From assembly GCA_031258625.1 (NCBI GenBank), contig JAIRMO010000088.1, positions 1-6,576 on the forward strand: DNA of 6,576 nucleotides, written 5' to 3'. Positions 1 through 6,438 of the stretch are shown here, one piece after another. A program made the position numbers and the translations under genes. The number at the start of each line of letters is the position of its first letter. Positions within the stretch are counted from its first letter, which is position 1. This DNA comes from Spirochaetaceae bacterium (GTDB taxonomy: Bacteria > Spirochaetota > Spirochaetia > Treponematales > Breznakiellaceae). The notes below the pieces were generated by a model that did not search any database, was not told the origin of the DNA, and was given only the letters and a program-made list of their open reading frames with translations.

Positions 1-22
1 TCCTTCATCGAAAACCCCATAT

Positions 23-56
23 AACCCTCCGATCCCTCCATCGGCTGGGTTTATTT
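23..56 (+). terminator. Probable Rho-independent terminator of an unseen upstream gene
   Basis: The arms AACCC (23-27) and GGGTT (47-51), and CCGAT (29-33) and ATCGG (40-44), pair around a CCCTCC loop, with a small internal loop between the two helices. The right arm runs into a T-rich tract, TTTATTT (50-56). This is the layout of an intrinsic terminator reading rightwards. A reading frame open from base 1 stops at TAA 22-24, so the hairpin could begin at the stop codon of an upstream gene, but only seven codons of that frame are visible and I do not call it as a gene. The terminator would separate the upstream gene from the promoter at 124-152. Confidence 0.5.
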
Positions 57-113
57 GGGTAAGAATTTTATTTTGAGGCATGGTTCCTTTTGGGTAAGAT
101 TTTTTATGAGGCA
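54..113 (+). repeat. Imperfect direct repeat upstream of the first promoter
   Basis: TTTGGGTAAGA occurs exactly at 54-64 and again at 89-99. Each copy is followed by an A/T-rich run and then GAGGCA (75-80 and 108-113). The two units are about 27 and 25 bases long with a 33-35 base period. They end 10 bases before the -35 hexamer at 124, where activator sites are often found. They could be a tandem operator or simply a local duplication; the sequence does not distinguish these. Confidence 0.5.
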
Positions 114-123
114 ACGCGCAAGG

Positions 124-152
124 TTGAACCAATCACCAAATTCTGCTATAGT
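124..152 (+). promoter_or_regulatory. Extended -10 sigma70-type promoter
   Basis: TTGAAC (124-129) is separated by 17 bases from TATAGT (147-152), and TG sits one base ahead of the -10 at 144-145, giving an extended -10 element. The hexamers match the consensus at 4/6 and 5/6. Transcription would start near 158-160, leaving a leader of about 24 bases before the ATG at 183. It would drive the peptidase, panE and amidohydrolase genes. Confidence 0.65.
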
Positions 153-169
153 AAACTGAACTCATATTT

Positions 170-174
170 AAGGA
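170..174 (+). promoter_or_regulatory. Ribosome binding site that fixes the start of the first gene
   Basis: AAGGA lies eight bases ahead of the ATG at 183. Together with the promoter at 124-152 it favours this ATG over the in-frame TTG at 90, which lies upstream of the predicted transcript. Confidence 0.65.
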
Positions 175-182
175 TCAAAACC

Positions 183-1145
183 ATGCGGGAAATTACGATC
201 AATGAAATCACCGGGTTTAAAATCGGACATGCCCAAAACGAGGCGGGGGCCACGGGGTGTACGGTGATCCTCTGTGAAAAGGGCGCGGTGGCGGGGGTCG
301 ATGTCCGGGGCGGCGCCCCCGCTACCCGCGAAACGGAGCTGTTAAACCCCGTTAATATGGCGGAGCGGATCCACGCCGTCCTCTTATCCGGGGGCAGCGC
401 CTTTGGACTGGATGCCGGCGCCGGGGTCATGGCCTTTCTGGAGGAACGGAACATCGGCTTTGACGTGGGGGTCGGCATGGTCCCCCTGGTCTGCGGGGCC
501 TCCCTTTTCGACCTCACCGTGGGGGACAGCCGGTGCCGGCCCGACAAGGCCATGGGTTACGCGGCCTGCGAAAATGCCGGGGGTGAAGTTGCCCAGGGGA
601 ACGTGGGGGCCGGGACCGGCGCTTCCGTGGGGAAATACCTAGGACCGGACCGGATGATGAAGTCGGGTCTGGGCGCCTATGCCGCGGCCCTGGGGGAGGT
701 CCTCTGCGGAGCCCTGGTAGCGGTCAACGCCCTGGGGGATGTCCTGGACGCGGATACCGGGAAGCCCCTGGCGGGTATTTTGAATCCCCAAAAAACCGGC
801 CTGGACAACACGGCGGCGCTGATGTACGGCGAAATTGGAAAGACCCGGGACCTGTTCAGGGGAAACACCACCATCGGCTGTGTGTTAACCAACGGGAAAC
901 TCACCAAGGCCCAGGCCGCGAAGCTGGCTTCCATGGCCCAGGACGGTTATGCCCGGGTCATCCGGCCCGTCCACACCTCCGCCGACGGGGATACGATTTT
1001 TGTGATGAGTACCGGCGAAGCGGCGGTGTCCCCCGATACTCTGGGAACCCTGGCAGCGGAAGTGATGGCCCGGGCGATCAACCGGGCGGTGCTGGCCGCC
1101 GCGCCGGCCTACGGCCTTAAAAGCGCCGGGGATCTGCGCCCCTAA
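183..1145 (+). CDS. P1 family (S58, DmpA/BapA-like) N-terminal nucleophile aminopeptidase or amidase
   Basis: A 320-residue enzyme of the DmpA/BapA/ThnT fold, a group that is made as a precursor and cuts itself so that a Ser or Thr becomes the catalytic N-terminus. Visible family blocks are GGAPATRETELLNP (43-56), SGGSAFGLDAG (69-79), GNVGAGTGASVGK (139-151) and VNALGDV with Asn182. The GNTTIG block (227-232) places the predicted scissile bond at Asn228-Thr229 with Thr229 as nucleophile, and DGDT follows at 268-271. Known members release N-terminal D-, L- or beta-amino acids from peptides; ThnT hydrolyses pantetheine. There is no signal peptide, so it is probably cytoplasmic. The frame is open back to a TTG at 90, but the promoter, the AAGGA site and the start of homology-like sequence all favour the ATG at 183. 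It is first in a unit with panE, 18 bases downstream. The family is secure; the substrate is unknown, and beta-alanyl peptides or pantetheine are guesses from context. Confidence 0.9.
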   Translation: MREITINEITGFKIGHAQNEAGATGCTVILCEKGAVAGVDVRGGAPATRETELLNPVNMAERIHAVLLSGGSAFGLDAGAGVMAFLEERNIGFDVGVGMVPLVCGASLFDLTVGDSRCRPDKAMGYAACENAGGEVAQGNVGAGTGASVGKYLGPDRMMKSGLGAYAAALGEVLCGALVAVNALGDVLDADTGKPLAGILNPQKTGLDNTAALMYGEIGKTRDLFRGNTTIGCVLTNGKLTKAQAAKLASMAQDGYARVIRPVHTSADGDTIFVMSTGEAAVSPDTLGTLAAEVMARAINRAVLAAAPAYGLKSAGDLRP

Positions 1146-1163
1146 CCGGGGAGGGAGGTAACG

Positions 1164-2111
1164 ATGAAGATCGTCATTATCGGCGCCGGCGCCATGGGCT
1201 CCCTCTACGGGGCAAAGCTTTCCGCGGTTACGGATACCCCGGTGTGCCTGCTGGACGTTTGGCAGGACCAGGTGAAGGCGATCAACGCCCGGGGACTTGC
1301 GGTGGAGGATGGGGTTTCCCCGGAACCTCGGGTGTACCGTAACCTCCGGGCCTTTCAGGACCCCGCCGGCATAGGCCCGGCGGATCTGGTTATCATTTTT
1401 GTCAAATCCACCCTCACCGCCCAGGCGGTCAGGACCAGCCGGGCCGTTTTTGGGGAAAACACCCCGGCCCTGACCCTGCAGAACGGTCTGGGGAACATCG
1501 AAGGTATCGCCGAAACACTGCCCCGGACAAGCATCATCGCCGGTACCACCGCCCAGGGGGCCACCCTCCTGGGGCCGGGGCGGATCCGCCACGCCGGAAA
1601 GGGGAAAACCGTGATCGGCGAACTCGACGGCGGCATCAGTCCCCGGCTCACGGCCGCGGCGGACCTTTTCAACCGGGCCGGCCTGGAAACGGAAATTTCC
1701 GCCAACGTGGAGGGGCTTATCTGGGATAAGCTCCTGGTAAACGTGGGGATCAACGCCCTCACGGCCGTTACCCGGCTGCGAAACGGGGGGCTTCTGGCCC
1801 ATGAGGAATTGGCGGATCTTTTGACCGCGGCGGTAACCGAGGGGGCCCGGGTTGCCGGGGCCAAGGGGATAAAACTCAATGTCCCCGATCCCGTAGCCCA
1901 TACCCGGGAGGTATGCGCCGCCACCGGGGAAAACCAATCCTCCATGCTCCAGGACATCCTCAAGGGCCGGCCCACGGAAATCGACATGATCAACGGCGCC
2001 ATCCTGCGGGAAGGGGCCGCGTGGGGAATTGACGTTCCGGTCAACGGGGTTTTGACCAAACTGGTCAAATTTTTTGAAAAAACCGGCGCCGGGGAACAGG
2101 AACCGGCATAA
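1164..2111 (+). CDS. panE: 2-dehydropantoate 2-reductase (ketopantoate reductase)
   Basis: A 315-residue member of the ApbA/PanE family, which reduces 2-dehydropantoate to D-pantoate with NADPH in pantothenate and CoA synthesis, in the cytoplasm. The N-terminal Rossmann domain begins with the nucleotide-binding GAGAMG (7-12). VKS with Lys81 and TLQNGLGN (104-111, Asn107) match the cofactor and substrate contacts of E. coli PanE (Lys72, Asn98). The C-terminal helical domain carries WDKLLVNVGINALT (187-200), whose Lys189 and Asn193 correspond to E. coli Lys176 and Asn180. It also carries SSMLQDILKGRPTEID (259-274), with the conserved Glu272. Length is normal. A GGGAGGT ribosome binding site at 1153-1159 supports the start. 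Some ApbA-like proteins reduce other 2-keto acids, but panB about 1.9 kb downstream makes a true ketopantoate reductase likely. Confidence 0.9.
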   Translation: MKIVIIGAGAMGSLYGAKLSAVTDTPVCLLDVWQDQVKAINARGLAVEDGVSPEPRVYRNLRAFQDPAGIGPADLVIIFVKSTLTAQAVRTSRAVFGENTPALTLQNGLGNIEGIAETLPRTSIIAGTTAQGATLLGPGRIRHAGKGKTVIGELDGGISPRLTAAADLFNRAGLETEISANVEGLIWDKLLVNVGINALTAVTRLRNGGLLAHEELADLLTAAVTEGARVAGAKGIKLNVPDPVAHTREVCAATGENQSSMLQDILKGRPTEIDMINGAILREGAAWGIDVPVNGVLTKLVKFFEKTGAGEQEPA

Positions 2112-2125
2112 TTAAGGGAGAAAAA

Positions 2126-3763
2126 ATGGACGGTTACGCGGACATGGTTTTAAAAAACGGCGCGGTCATTACCGTGGATGCCGCGGACCGGGTGGTTGAG
2201 GCCGCCGGGGTCAAGGGGAACCGTATCGTTTTTGTCGGCCCGGATACGGAAGCGGAGGCCCTGATCGGCCCGGACACCAGGGTTTTTGATCTGGCCGGCC
2301 GGTCCCTGCTCCCGGGGTTTATCGACTCCCATTTTCATCCCATATTGGCGGGCCTTTTTGGGGACGATGAGGACGCGGCCATCATCTTTACGGGACAGCG
2401 GAACTGTAAGTCTATTGAGGATATCTTGAATTTGGTCCGGAAGGCCGCGGCCAGGCGGAAACCCGGCCGGTGGATATCCATGATGGGCTATGACCAGAAC
2501 AAGGTGGCGGAAAAACGCCATGTTACCCGGGAGGAACTGGACCGGGCGGCGCCCCATAACCCGGTTCAATGTATGCGCGGCTGCGGCCACGTTTCGGCGT
2601 ACAACTCCCTGGCCCTGGCTTCCATTGGGGTGGAAACCGCCGCGGACGCCGCCAAATACCCCCCCAACGAGATCGTCCTGGAGGGGGATCGGCTTACCGG
2701 TGTCGTCAAGGATCATACCCACTTTTTAATCTGGAGCCGGGTGGACTATTCCGAGGAACAGCAGATTGAGGCCCTGGGGCGTTCCAACGACCTGCTCCTG
2801 CGAAACGGCATCACCTCCATCCACGATCCCGGGGAATGCGGCAAAACCTCTTACAAGCTCATGTCCCGGTATTGCGCCCGGCGGAAGTTTAAGCCCCGGA
2901 CCTATATGATGCTCCACAGTATCTACGGCAAACCCTTTTCCCTGGCCGAGGTGGATCATTTCCTGGCCCTGGGGCTGGAAAGCGGCATCGGGGACGACTA
3001 CTTTAGGCTGGGGACCTGCAAATTTATGCTGGACGGCGGTACCAGCGGCCCCTCCTGCGCCACCCGGGAGCCCTATTCCCACGATCCGGACCTGCCGGGG
3101 ATCCTGGGCTGGGAGCGGGAGGAGACCGCCGCCTATATCGCCAAAATCAACGAGGCGGGCTGCCAATGCAGCGCCCATGCCGTGGGGGACCTGGCGGTGG
3201 AATTTATGGTGGAGGGCTACGAAAGGGCCTTCCAACGGATGCCCCGGCCGGAAGCCCGGCACCGGATCGAACACTGTACCCTGACGGATCAGGACCTGAT
3301 CCGCCGTATGGCCCGGATGAACATCTGCCCCAGCTGCAACCCCGGATTTATCACGGTAAACGGCAGTAATTATACCGCCTATTACGGCCCCCGGATGAAG
3401 TATTTTACCGCCCTGCGGAGTATGATCGATGCCGGCATCCGGGTGTCCATCTCCAGCGACGCCCCCTCAGGCCCGGTGGAGCCCGCGGCCCTCCTGGACG
3501 GCTGCGTGAACCGTATCGACCGGGTTACCGGGGAGGCCGTGGACCAGACCCAGGCCATCACGATCCGGGAGGCCCTCCGGCTCTACACCCGCAACGGCGC
3601 CTACGGCAGCTACGAGGAAGACCGGAAGGGCAGCATCGAAGCGGGGAAGCTCGCGGACCTTACGGTGCTTTCGACGGATGTTTTATCCCTTCCGCCGGAG
3701 CGGATCCCCGAACTGCGGGTGGATCTTACCATGATCGACGGGGTGATAGAATTTGAACGATAG
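2126..3763 (+). CDS. YtcJ-type metal-dependent amidohydrolase (Amidohydrolase_3 family)
   Basis: A 545-residue cytoplasmic amidohydrolase of the YtcJ/NfdA type, close to the usual length. The N-terminal strand region (DMVLKNGAVITVD, 6-18) and the C-terminal KGSIEAGKLADLTVL (501-515) form the small beta-sandwich that flanks the TIM barrel. Metal-site motifs are present in order: GFIDSHFHP with His69 and His71, KFMLDGGTSG with Lys299 (candidate bridging carboxylated lysine), SAHAVGD with His351, RIEHC with His383, and SSDAP with Asp445. The family hydrolyses C-N bonds in amides, formamides and related compounds, but for most members the substrate is not known. It begins 14 bases after panE behind an AAGGGAG site (2114-2120), so it is probably co-transcribed with it. 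Substrates connected to pantothenate, such as an N-acyl beta-alanine, are suggested by position only. Confidence 0.88.
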   Translation: MDGYADMVLKNGAVITVDAADRVVEAAGVKGNRIVFVGPDTEAEALIGPDTRVFDLAGRSLLPGFIDSHFHPILAGLFGDDEDAAIIFTGQRNCKSIEDILNLVRKAAARRKPGRWISMMGYDQNKVAEKRHVTREELDRAAPHNPVQCMRGCGHVSAYNSLALASIGVETAADAAKYPPNEIVLEGDRLTGVVKDHTHFLIWSRVDYSEEQQIEALGRSNDLLLRNGITSIHDPGECGKTSYKLMSRYCARRKFKPRTYMMLHSIYGKPFSLAEVDHFLALGLESGIGDDYFRLGTCKFMLDGGTSGPSCATREPYSHDPDLPGILGWEREETAAYIAKINEAGCQCSAHAVGDLAVEFMVEGYERAFQRMPRPEARHRIEHCTLTDQDLIRRMARMNICPSCNPGFITVNGSNYTAYYGPRMKYFTALRSMIDAGIRVSISSDAPSGPVEPAALLDGCVNRIDRVTGEAVDQTQAITIREALRLYTRNGAYGSYEEDRKGSIEAGKLADLTVLSTDVLSLPPERIPELRVDLTMIDGVIEFER

Positions 3764-3793
3764 GAGTCTGTGGGGCTTTAGCCCGAATAATAA

Positions 3794-3821
3794 AGAAAAC
3801 GCACAGTTTTGTGCGTTTTCT
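3794..3821 (+). terminator. Bidirectional terminator-like hairpin after the amidohydrolase gene
   Basis: AGAAAACGCACA (3794-3805) and TGTGCGTTTTCT (3810-3821) are a perfect 12-bp inverted repeat around a GTTT loop. The core CGCACA/TGTGCG stem is flanked by AAAA on the left and TTTTCT on the right, the A-tract/U-tract layout of an intrinsic terminator that could work in either direction. It lies 31 bases after the amidohydrolase stop codon and probably ends the first transcription unit. The U-tract is short and broken by C, so read-through into panB is possible. Confidence 0.65.
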
Positions 3822-3855
3822 ATCTTGCAGACTCCCCAAGGAGCCCGAAAATCGG

Positions 3856-3886
3856 GGGGTTTTGCGGTCAAAGGCCGTAAAACCCC
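3856..3886 (+). other. Strong 14-bp hairpin upstream of panB
   Basis: GGGGTTTTGCGGTC (3856-3869) pairs with GGCCGTAAAACCCC (3873-3886) around an AAA loop; two of the 14 pairs are G-U in RNA. There is no T-tract after it, so it is not a standard terminator. It could be part of a structured leader or of the intergenic element 3763-3903. A further CCGGGG/CCCCGG stem (3904-3909 and 3918-3923) follows it. Confidence 0.5.
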
Positions 3887-3985
3887 ACAGTTCCACAGGC
3901 TCCCCGGGGGGCGGAAACCCCGGTTTACGAACAAGTCCAAGGGGGCCGGGAGGTCCCGAAAAATATAACGATAAAGGATAGCCCA

Positions 3986-4807
3986 ATGAAAAAGAAAATG
4001 ACCGTGTTGGATTTCAAAAAATTCAAGGAAGAGGGACGGAAGTTTACCTATGTAACGGCCTATGACTATACCACCGCCAGTATCGTGAACGACAGCGAAA
4101 CCGAGGTCATCCTGGTGGGGGATTCCCTGGGGATGGTGATGCTGGGTTACGGTTCCACCACGGGGGTAACCCTGGAAGACATGATCCACCATACGAGGCC
4201 CGTGGTCAAGGGCGCCCCGGACACCTTTGTGGTGGGGGATATGCCCTTTGGCTCCTACAATGTCAGCGTGGAGGAGGCCATCCGCAGCGCGAACCGGATC
4301 ATAAAGGAGGCGGGCCCGGACTGTGTGAAGCTGGAAGGGGGGGTGGAATTCGCCGATACCGTGGCGGCCATCACCCGGGCGGGGATCCCCGTGATGGGAC
4401 ATATCGGCCTGACCCCCCAGACCACGAGCCAGTTGGGGGGCTTTAAGGTCCAGGGCGGGACCCCCGCGGGGGCGGCCAAACTCATCGCCGACGCCAAGGC
4501 CCTGGAAGAAGCCGGCGCCTTTTCCGTGGTCCTGGAATGTGTCCCCAGCGTGGTGGCCAAGGCCATCACGGCGGCCCTGACCATCCCCGTCCTGGGCATA
4601 GGCGCGGGGCCCCATGTGGATTGTCAGGTGCTGGTACTCCAGGATATGCTGGGAATGTTCGGGGACTTCAAACCCAAGTTCGTCAAACGTTACGCGGAAC
4701 TGCGCCGGGATATGGTGGAGGCCCTGAACACCTTCCACCGGGAGTCCCTGGACGGTTCCTTCCCCTCCCCGGAGTACAGCTTTAACAGTAAAGTGGAAGG
4801 GTATTAG
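3986..4807 (+). CDS. panB: 3-methyl-2-oxobutanoate hydroxymethyltransferase (ketopantoate hydroxymethyltransferase)
   Basis: PanB transfers a hydroxymethyl group from 5,10-methylenetetrahydrofolate to 2-ketoisovalerate, giving ketopantoate, the first committed step to pantoate. The 273-residue length is normal for this Mg-dependent TIM-barrel enzyme. Signature segments are VTAYDYTTA (23-31), VGDSLGMVMLGY (44-55, metal ligand Asp46), GDMPFGSY (84-91, Asp85), KLEGG (115-119, Glu117), GHIGLTPQ (138-145) and LECVPS with the probable general base Glu184. The ATG has an AAGGA site at 3974-3978, seven bases upstream. Its stop codon overlaps the GTG of the response regulator by one base. A 222-base structured gap separates it from the amidohydrolase gene, and I could not identify a convincing promoter within that gap. 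Confidence 0.95.
   Translation: MKKKMTVLDFKKFKEEGRKFTYVTAYDYTTASIVNDSETEVILVGDSLGMVMLGYGSTTGVTLEDMIHHTRPVVKGAPDTFVVGDMPFGSYNVSVEEAIRSANRIIKEAGPDCVKLEGGVEFADTVAAITRAGIPVMGHIGLTPQTTSQLGGFKVQGGTPAGAAKLIADAKALEEAGAFSVVLECVPSVVAKAITAALTIPVLGIGAGPHVDCQVLVLQDMLGMFGDFKPKFVKRYAELRRDMVEALNTFHRESLDGSFPSPEYSFNSKVEGY
4795..4801 (+). promoter_or_regulatory. Ribosome binding site inside the panB 3' end
   Basis: GGAAGGG lies five bases before the GTG at 4807 and within the last codons of panB. It supports the GTG start of the response regulator and suggests translational coupling across the TAGTG junction. Confidence 0.6.
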
Positions 4808-6438
4808 TGAGCGGCTATTCCTTTGTCCTGGTGGATGACGAGCCGGAAATCCGGGAGGGTATCCGGGACGCCATCCCCTGGGAAGATCTGGGGTTCTCCT
4901 TTGCCGGGGCCTGCGCCAACGGCTTTGAGGCCCTGGAATTGGCCGAGCGGATCCGGCCCGACGTGGTGATGACCGATATCAATATGCCCTTTATGGACGG
5001 CCTTGTCCTGGCGGACCGGCTGCTTTCGATAGTGCCCGATACCAAGGTCCTCATCATCTCCGGGTACGACGATTTTGAATATGCCCGCAAGGCCCTACAG
5101 CTCCAGGTTTATGATTATATCGTAAAACCCATAACTCCCGGGGAATTCAAAACCGCCCTGATCAAACTCAAACAAACCCTGGACGCGGAACAGGAAAGCC
5201 GGCGGGATCTGGAACATATCAAAAAACAGCTTGCCGAAACTATTCCCCTCCTGCGGGAACGGTTTCTGGCCCGCCTCATCGAAGGAAAACTGGACCGGAA
5301 CAGCATGTCCGAAGGGTTGGGCTATTTTGATCTGCCCCTTCCGCCGGAGGGTTCGGCCTATCAATGCCTGGTCCTGGATTTTGTCCGCCGCCGGAAGGGG
5401 GAGGATTTTCATATTGATCTCATCACCGAGCGGAATATCCTGGAGGGTTTTATCAGCTCCTTGGGGCCGGGAATAGTCTTCCAGGATGAGGCGGATCGGC
5501 TGGTGATCCTTATCTGGGGGAAAAACCGGGCCGGTGTGTACCGGGAAGGGCTAAGAGCGGCGGAATTGCTGTGGCATAAGCTCCAATCCCTGCGGTTTAA
5601 GGATATCGCCGTCGGCGTAGGGGAGGCGGTGGAGTCCCTGGAATCCCTGGAGACCGCCTACCATACCGCCGCCGGGGCTTTGGCCTGGGGGATGCTCCGG
5701 GAGAAGATCGGCCTTACCGCCTACCGGGAAGTGATGGGGAAAACCGATCTCGGGGGAGGGGGCAGCCCCGGCTGGGGCAGGGAGATCGTATCGGCCCTTA
5801 AAACCGGCGCCGGGGAGGAGGTCCGCCGGCATATCGGGGCCATGGTGGACTATTTTAGAAAGACCCCCCTCACCATAGACGACTACCATATAAAACTGCG
5901 CCTGGTTTTGGCCGCCCTGTTACAGGGTATGGAAGACATGGAAATTCCCCAACGGGACATTTTCCCCCCTTCTTCGGATCCCTTCGCGGATATCAAGCAG
6001 CTTAAAAGCCTGGACGAAGTCCGGGACTGGTTTTTTCTCCTGGCGGATACCATTGGTTCCTACACCAGTACCCGGCAGGAAAATTTTGCCCTGGTTAAGG
6101 TCCGGGAAGCCCTGGACTATTTGGAGGTCCATTACGATGATCCCGCCCTTTCCCTCCAGGGCCTGTGCAAAAAACTCGATATCAGTACCAGTTATTTCAG
6201 CGCCGTCTTGAAAAAGCACCACGACAAGACCTTTGTGGAGGAACTGACCGGCATCAGGATCCGCAAGGCCATGGAACTGCTGCGGACCACGGATCTGATG
6301 ACCTATGAAATTGCCGAAAAAGTAGGTTACCGGGACGCCCATTATTTTTCCCTGAGTTTCAGGAAGTCCACGGGATTTACCGCCACGGAGTACCGGAACG
6401 CCAATGCCGGCGCCAGGATCGTCCGTGTCCGGCCGTAA
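4807..6438 (+). CDS. YesN-like response regulator with AraC-type DNA-binding domain
   Basis: A 543-residue transcription regulator. An N-terminal receiver domain (about 4-125) has the acidic pair Asp10-Asp11, the phosphate acceptor Asp57 in VVMTDINMPFMDG, Ser85 in ISGYDD and Lys107 in VKP, so all phosphorelay residues are present. A coiled linker rich in Glu, Lys and Arg (about 123-160) leads to a central region (about 180-310) with VGVGEAVESLESL (269-281), typical of YesN-type regulators. The C-terminal AraC domain (about 425-532) contains two helix-turn-helix units, around 448-470 and 497-520. The family signature runs from IAEKVGYRD (502-510) through YFSLSFRK (513-520) to EYR (528-530). 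Translation starts at a GTG sharing its G with the panB stop codon. The partner kinase begins 14 bases before this gene ends. Relatives often control carbohydrate transport genes; the target here is unknown, and the promoter at 124 or the panB leader are possibilities. Confidence 0.92.
   Translation: MSGYSFVLVDDEPEIREGIRDAIPWEDLGFSFAGACANGFEALELAERIRPDVVMTDINMPFMDGLVLADRLLSIVPDTKVLIISGYDDFEYARKALQLQVYDYIVKPITPGEFKTALIKLKQTLDAEQESRRDLEHIKKQLAETIPLLRERFLARLIEGKLDRNSMSEGLGYFDLPLPPEGSAYQCLVLDFVRRRKGEDFHIDLITERNILEGFISSLGPGIVFQDEADRLVILIWGKNRAGVYREGLRAAELLWHKLQSLRFKDIAVGVGEAVESLESLETAYHTAAGALAWGMLREKIGLTAYREVMGKTDLGGGGSPGWGREIVSALKTGAGEEVRRHIGAMVDYFRKTPLTIDDYHIKLRLVLAALLQGMEDMEIPQRDIFPPSSDPFADIKQLKSLDEVRDWFFLLADTIGSYTSTRQENFALVKVREALDYLEVHYDDPALSLQGLCKKLDISTSYFSAVLKKHHDKTFVEELTGIRIRKAMELLRTTDLMTYEIAEKVGYRDAHYFSLSFRKSTGFTATEYRNANAGARIVRVRP
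6415..6418 (+). promoter_or_regulatory. Ribosome binding site for the overlapping kinase gene
   Basis: AGGA lies six bases before the GTG at 6425 and within the end of the response regulator gene. It is short, but it is the only site that fits the one plausible start codon in this frame. Confidence 0.45.

Larger units (their letters stand above)
3763..3903. repeat. Intergenic element bounded by 15-base inverted ends
   Basis: The bases from 3763 (GGAGTCTGTGGGGCT, to 3777) can pair with AGTTCCACAGGCTCC (3889-3903) over 15 positions, three of them G-U in RNA. The two ends enclose two strong hairpins (3794-3821 and 3856-3886) and a smaller CCCGA/TCGGG stem (3844-3856). Most of the 141 bases can therefore be paired. 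The left end overlaps the last base of the amidohydrolase stop codon. This could be a small repetitive palindromic element, a MITE-like insertion or a structured leader RNA for panB. I have no evidence for other copies. Confidence 0.45.

Noticed and set aside
1..24. Tail of an upstream gene ending at TAA 22-24
   Set aside because: Only seven codons are visible. The position before the terminator fits, but this is too little to support a gene call.
73..100. TTGAGG (73-78) and TAAGAT (95-100) as a second promoter for the first gene
   Set aside because: The matches are weak with a 16-base spacer, and the promoter at 124-152 is clearly better. I cannot exclude minor use.
885..1937. Long minus-strand open frame (350 codons) across the peptidase and panE genes
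   Set aside because: It is antisense to two genes with clear family motifs. Its translation is rich in Gly, Pro and Arg with no recognisable domain, as expected from a GC-rich antisense frame.
3947..3958. CGGGAGGTCCCG near-palindrome upstream of panB as an operator
   Set aside because: The arms are only 4-5 bases in G/C-rich sequence, where such matches arise easily by chance.
3753..3968. Plus-strand 71-codon open frame between the amidohydrolase and panB
   Set aside because: It starts inside the amidohydrolase gene and lies over the inverted repeats. The product is a low-complexity basic peptide whose sequence follows from the hairpins.
3964..3969. TATAAC as a -10 element for a panB promoter
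   Set aside because: No -35 element lies at 16-18 bases (that stretch is G-rich), and the implied start near 3976 would fall within the ribosome binding site.
3683..4738. Long minus-strand open frame (351 codons) across the intergenic region and panB
   Set aside because: It is antisense to panB and runs through the hairpin region. The composition is that of an antisense shadow, and I see no domain in it.
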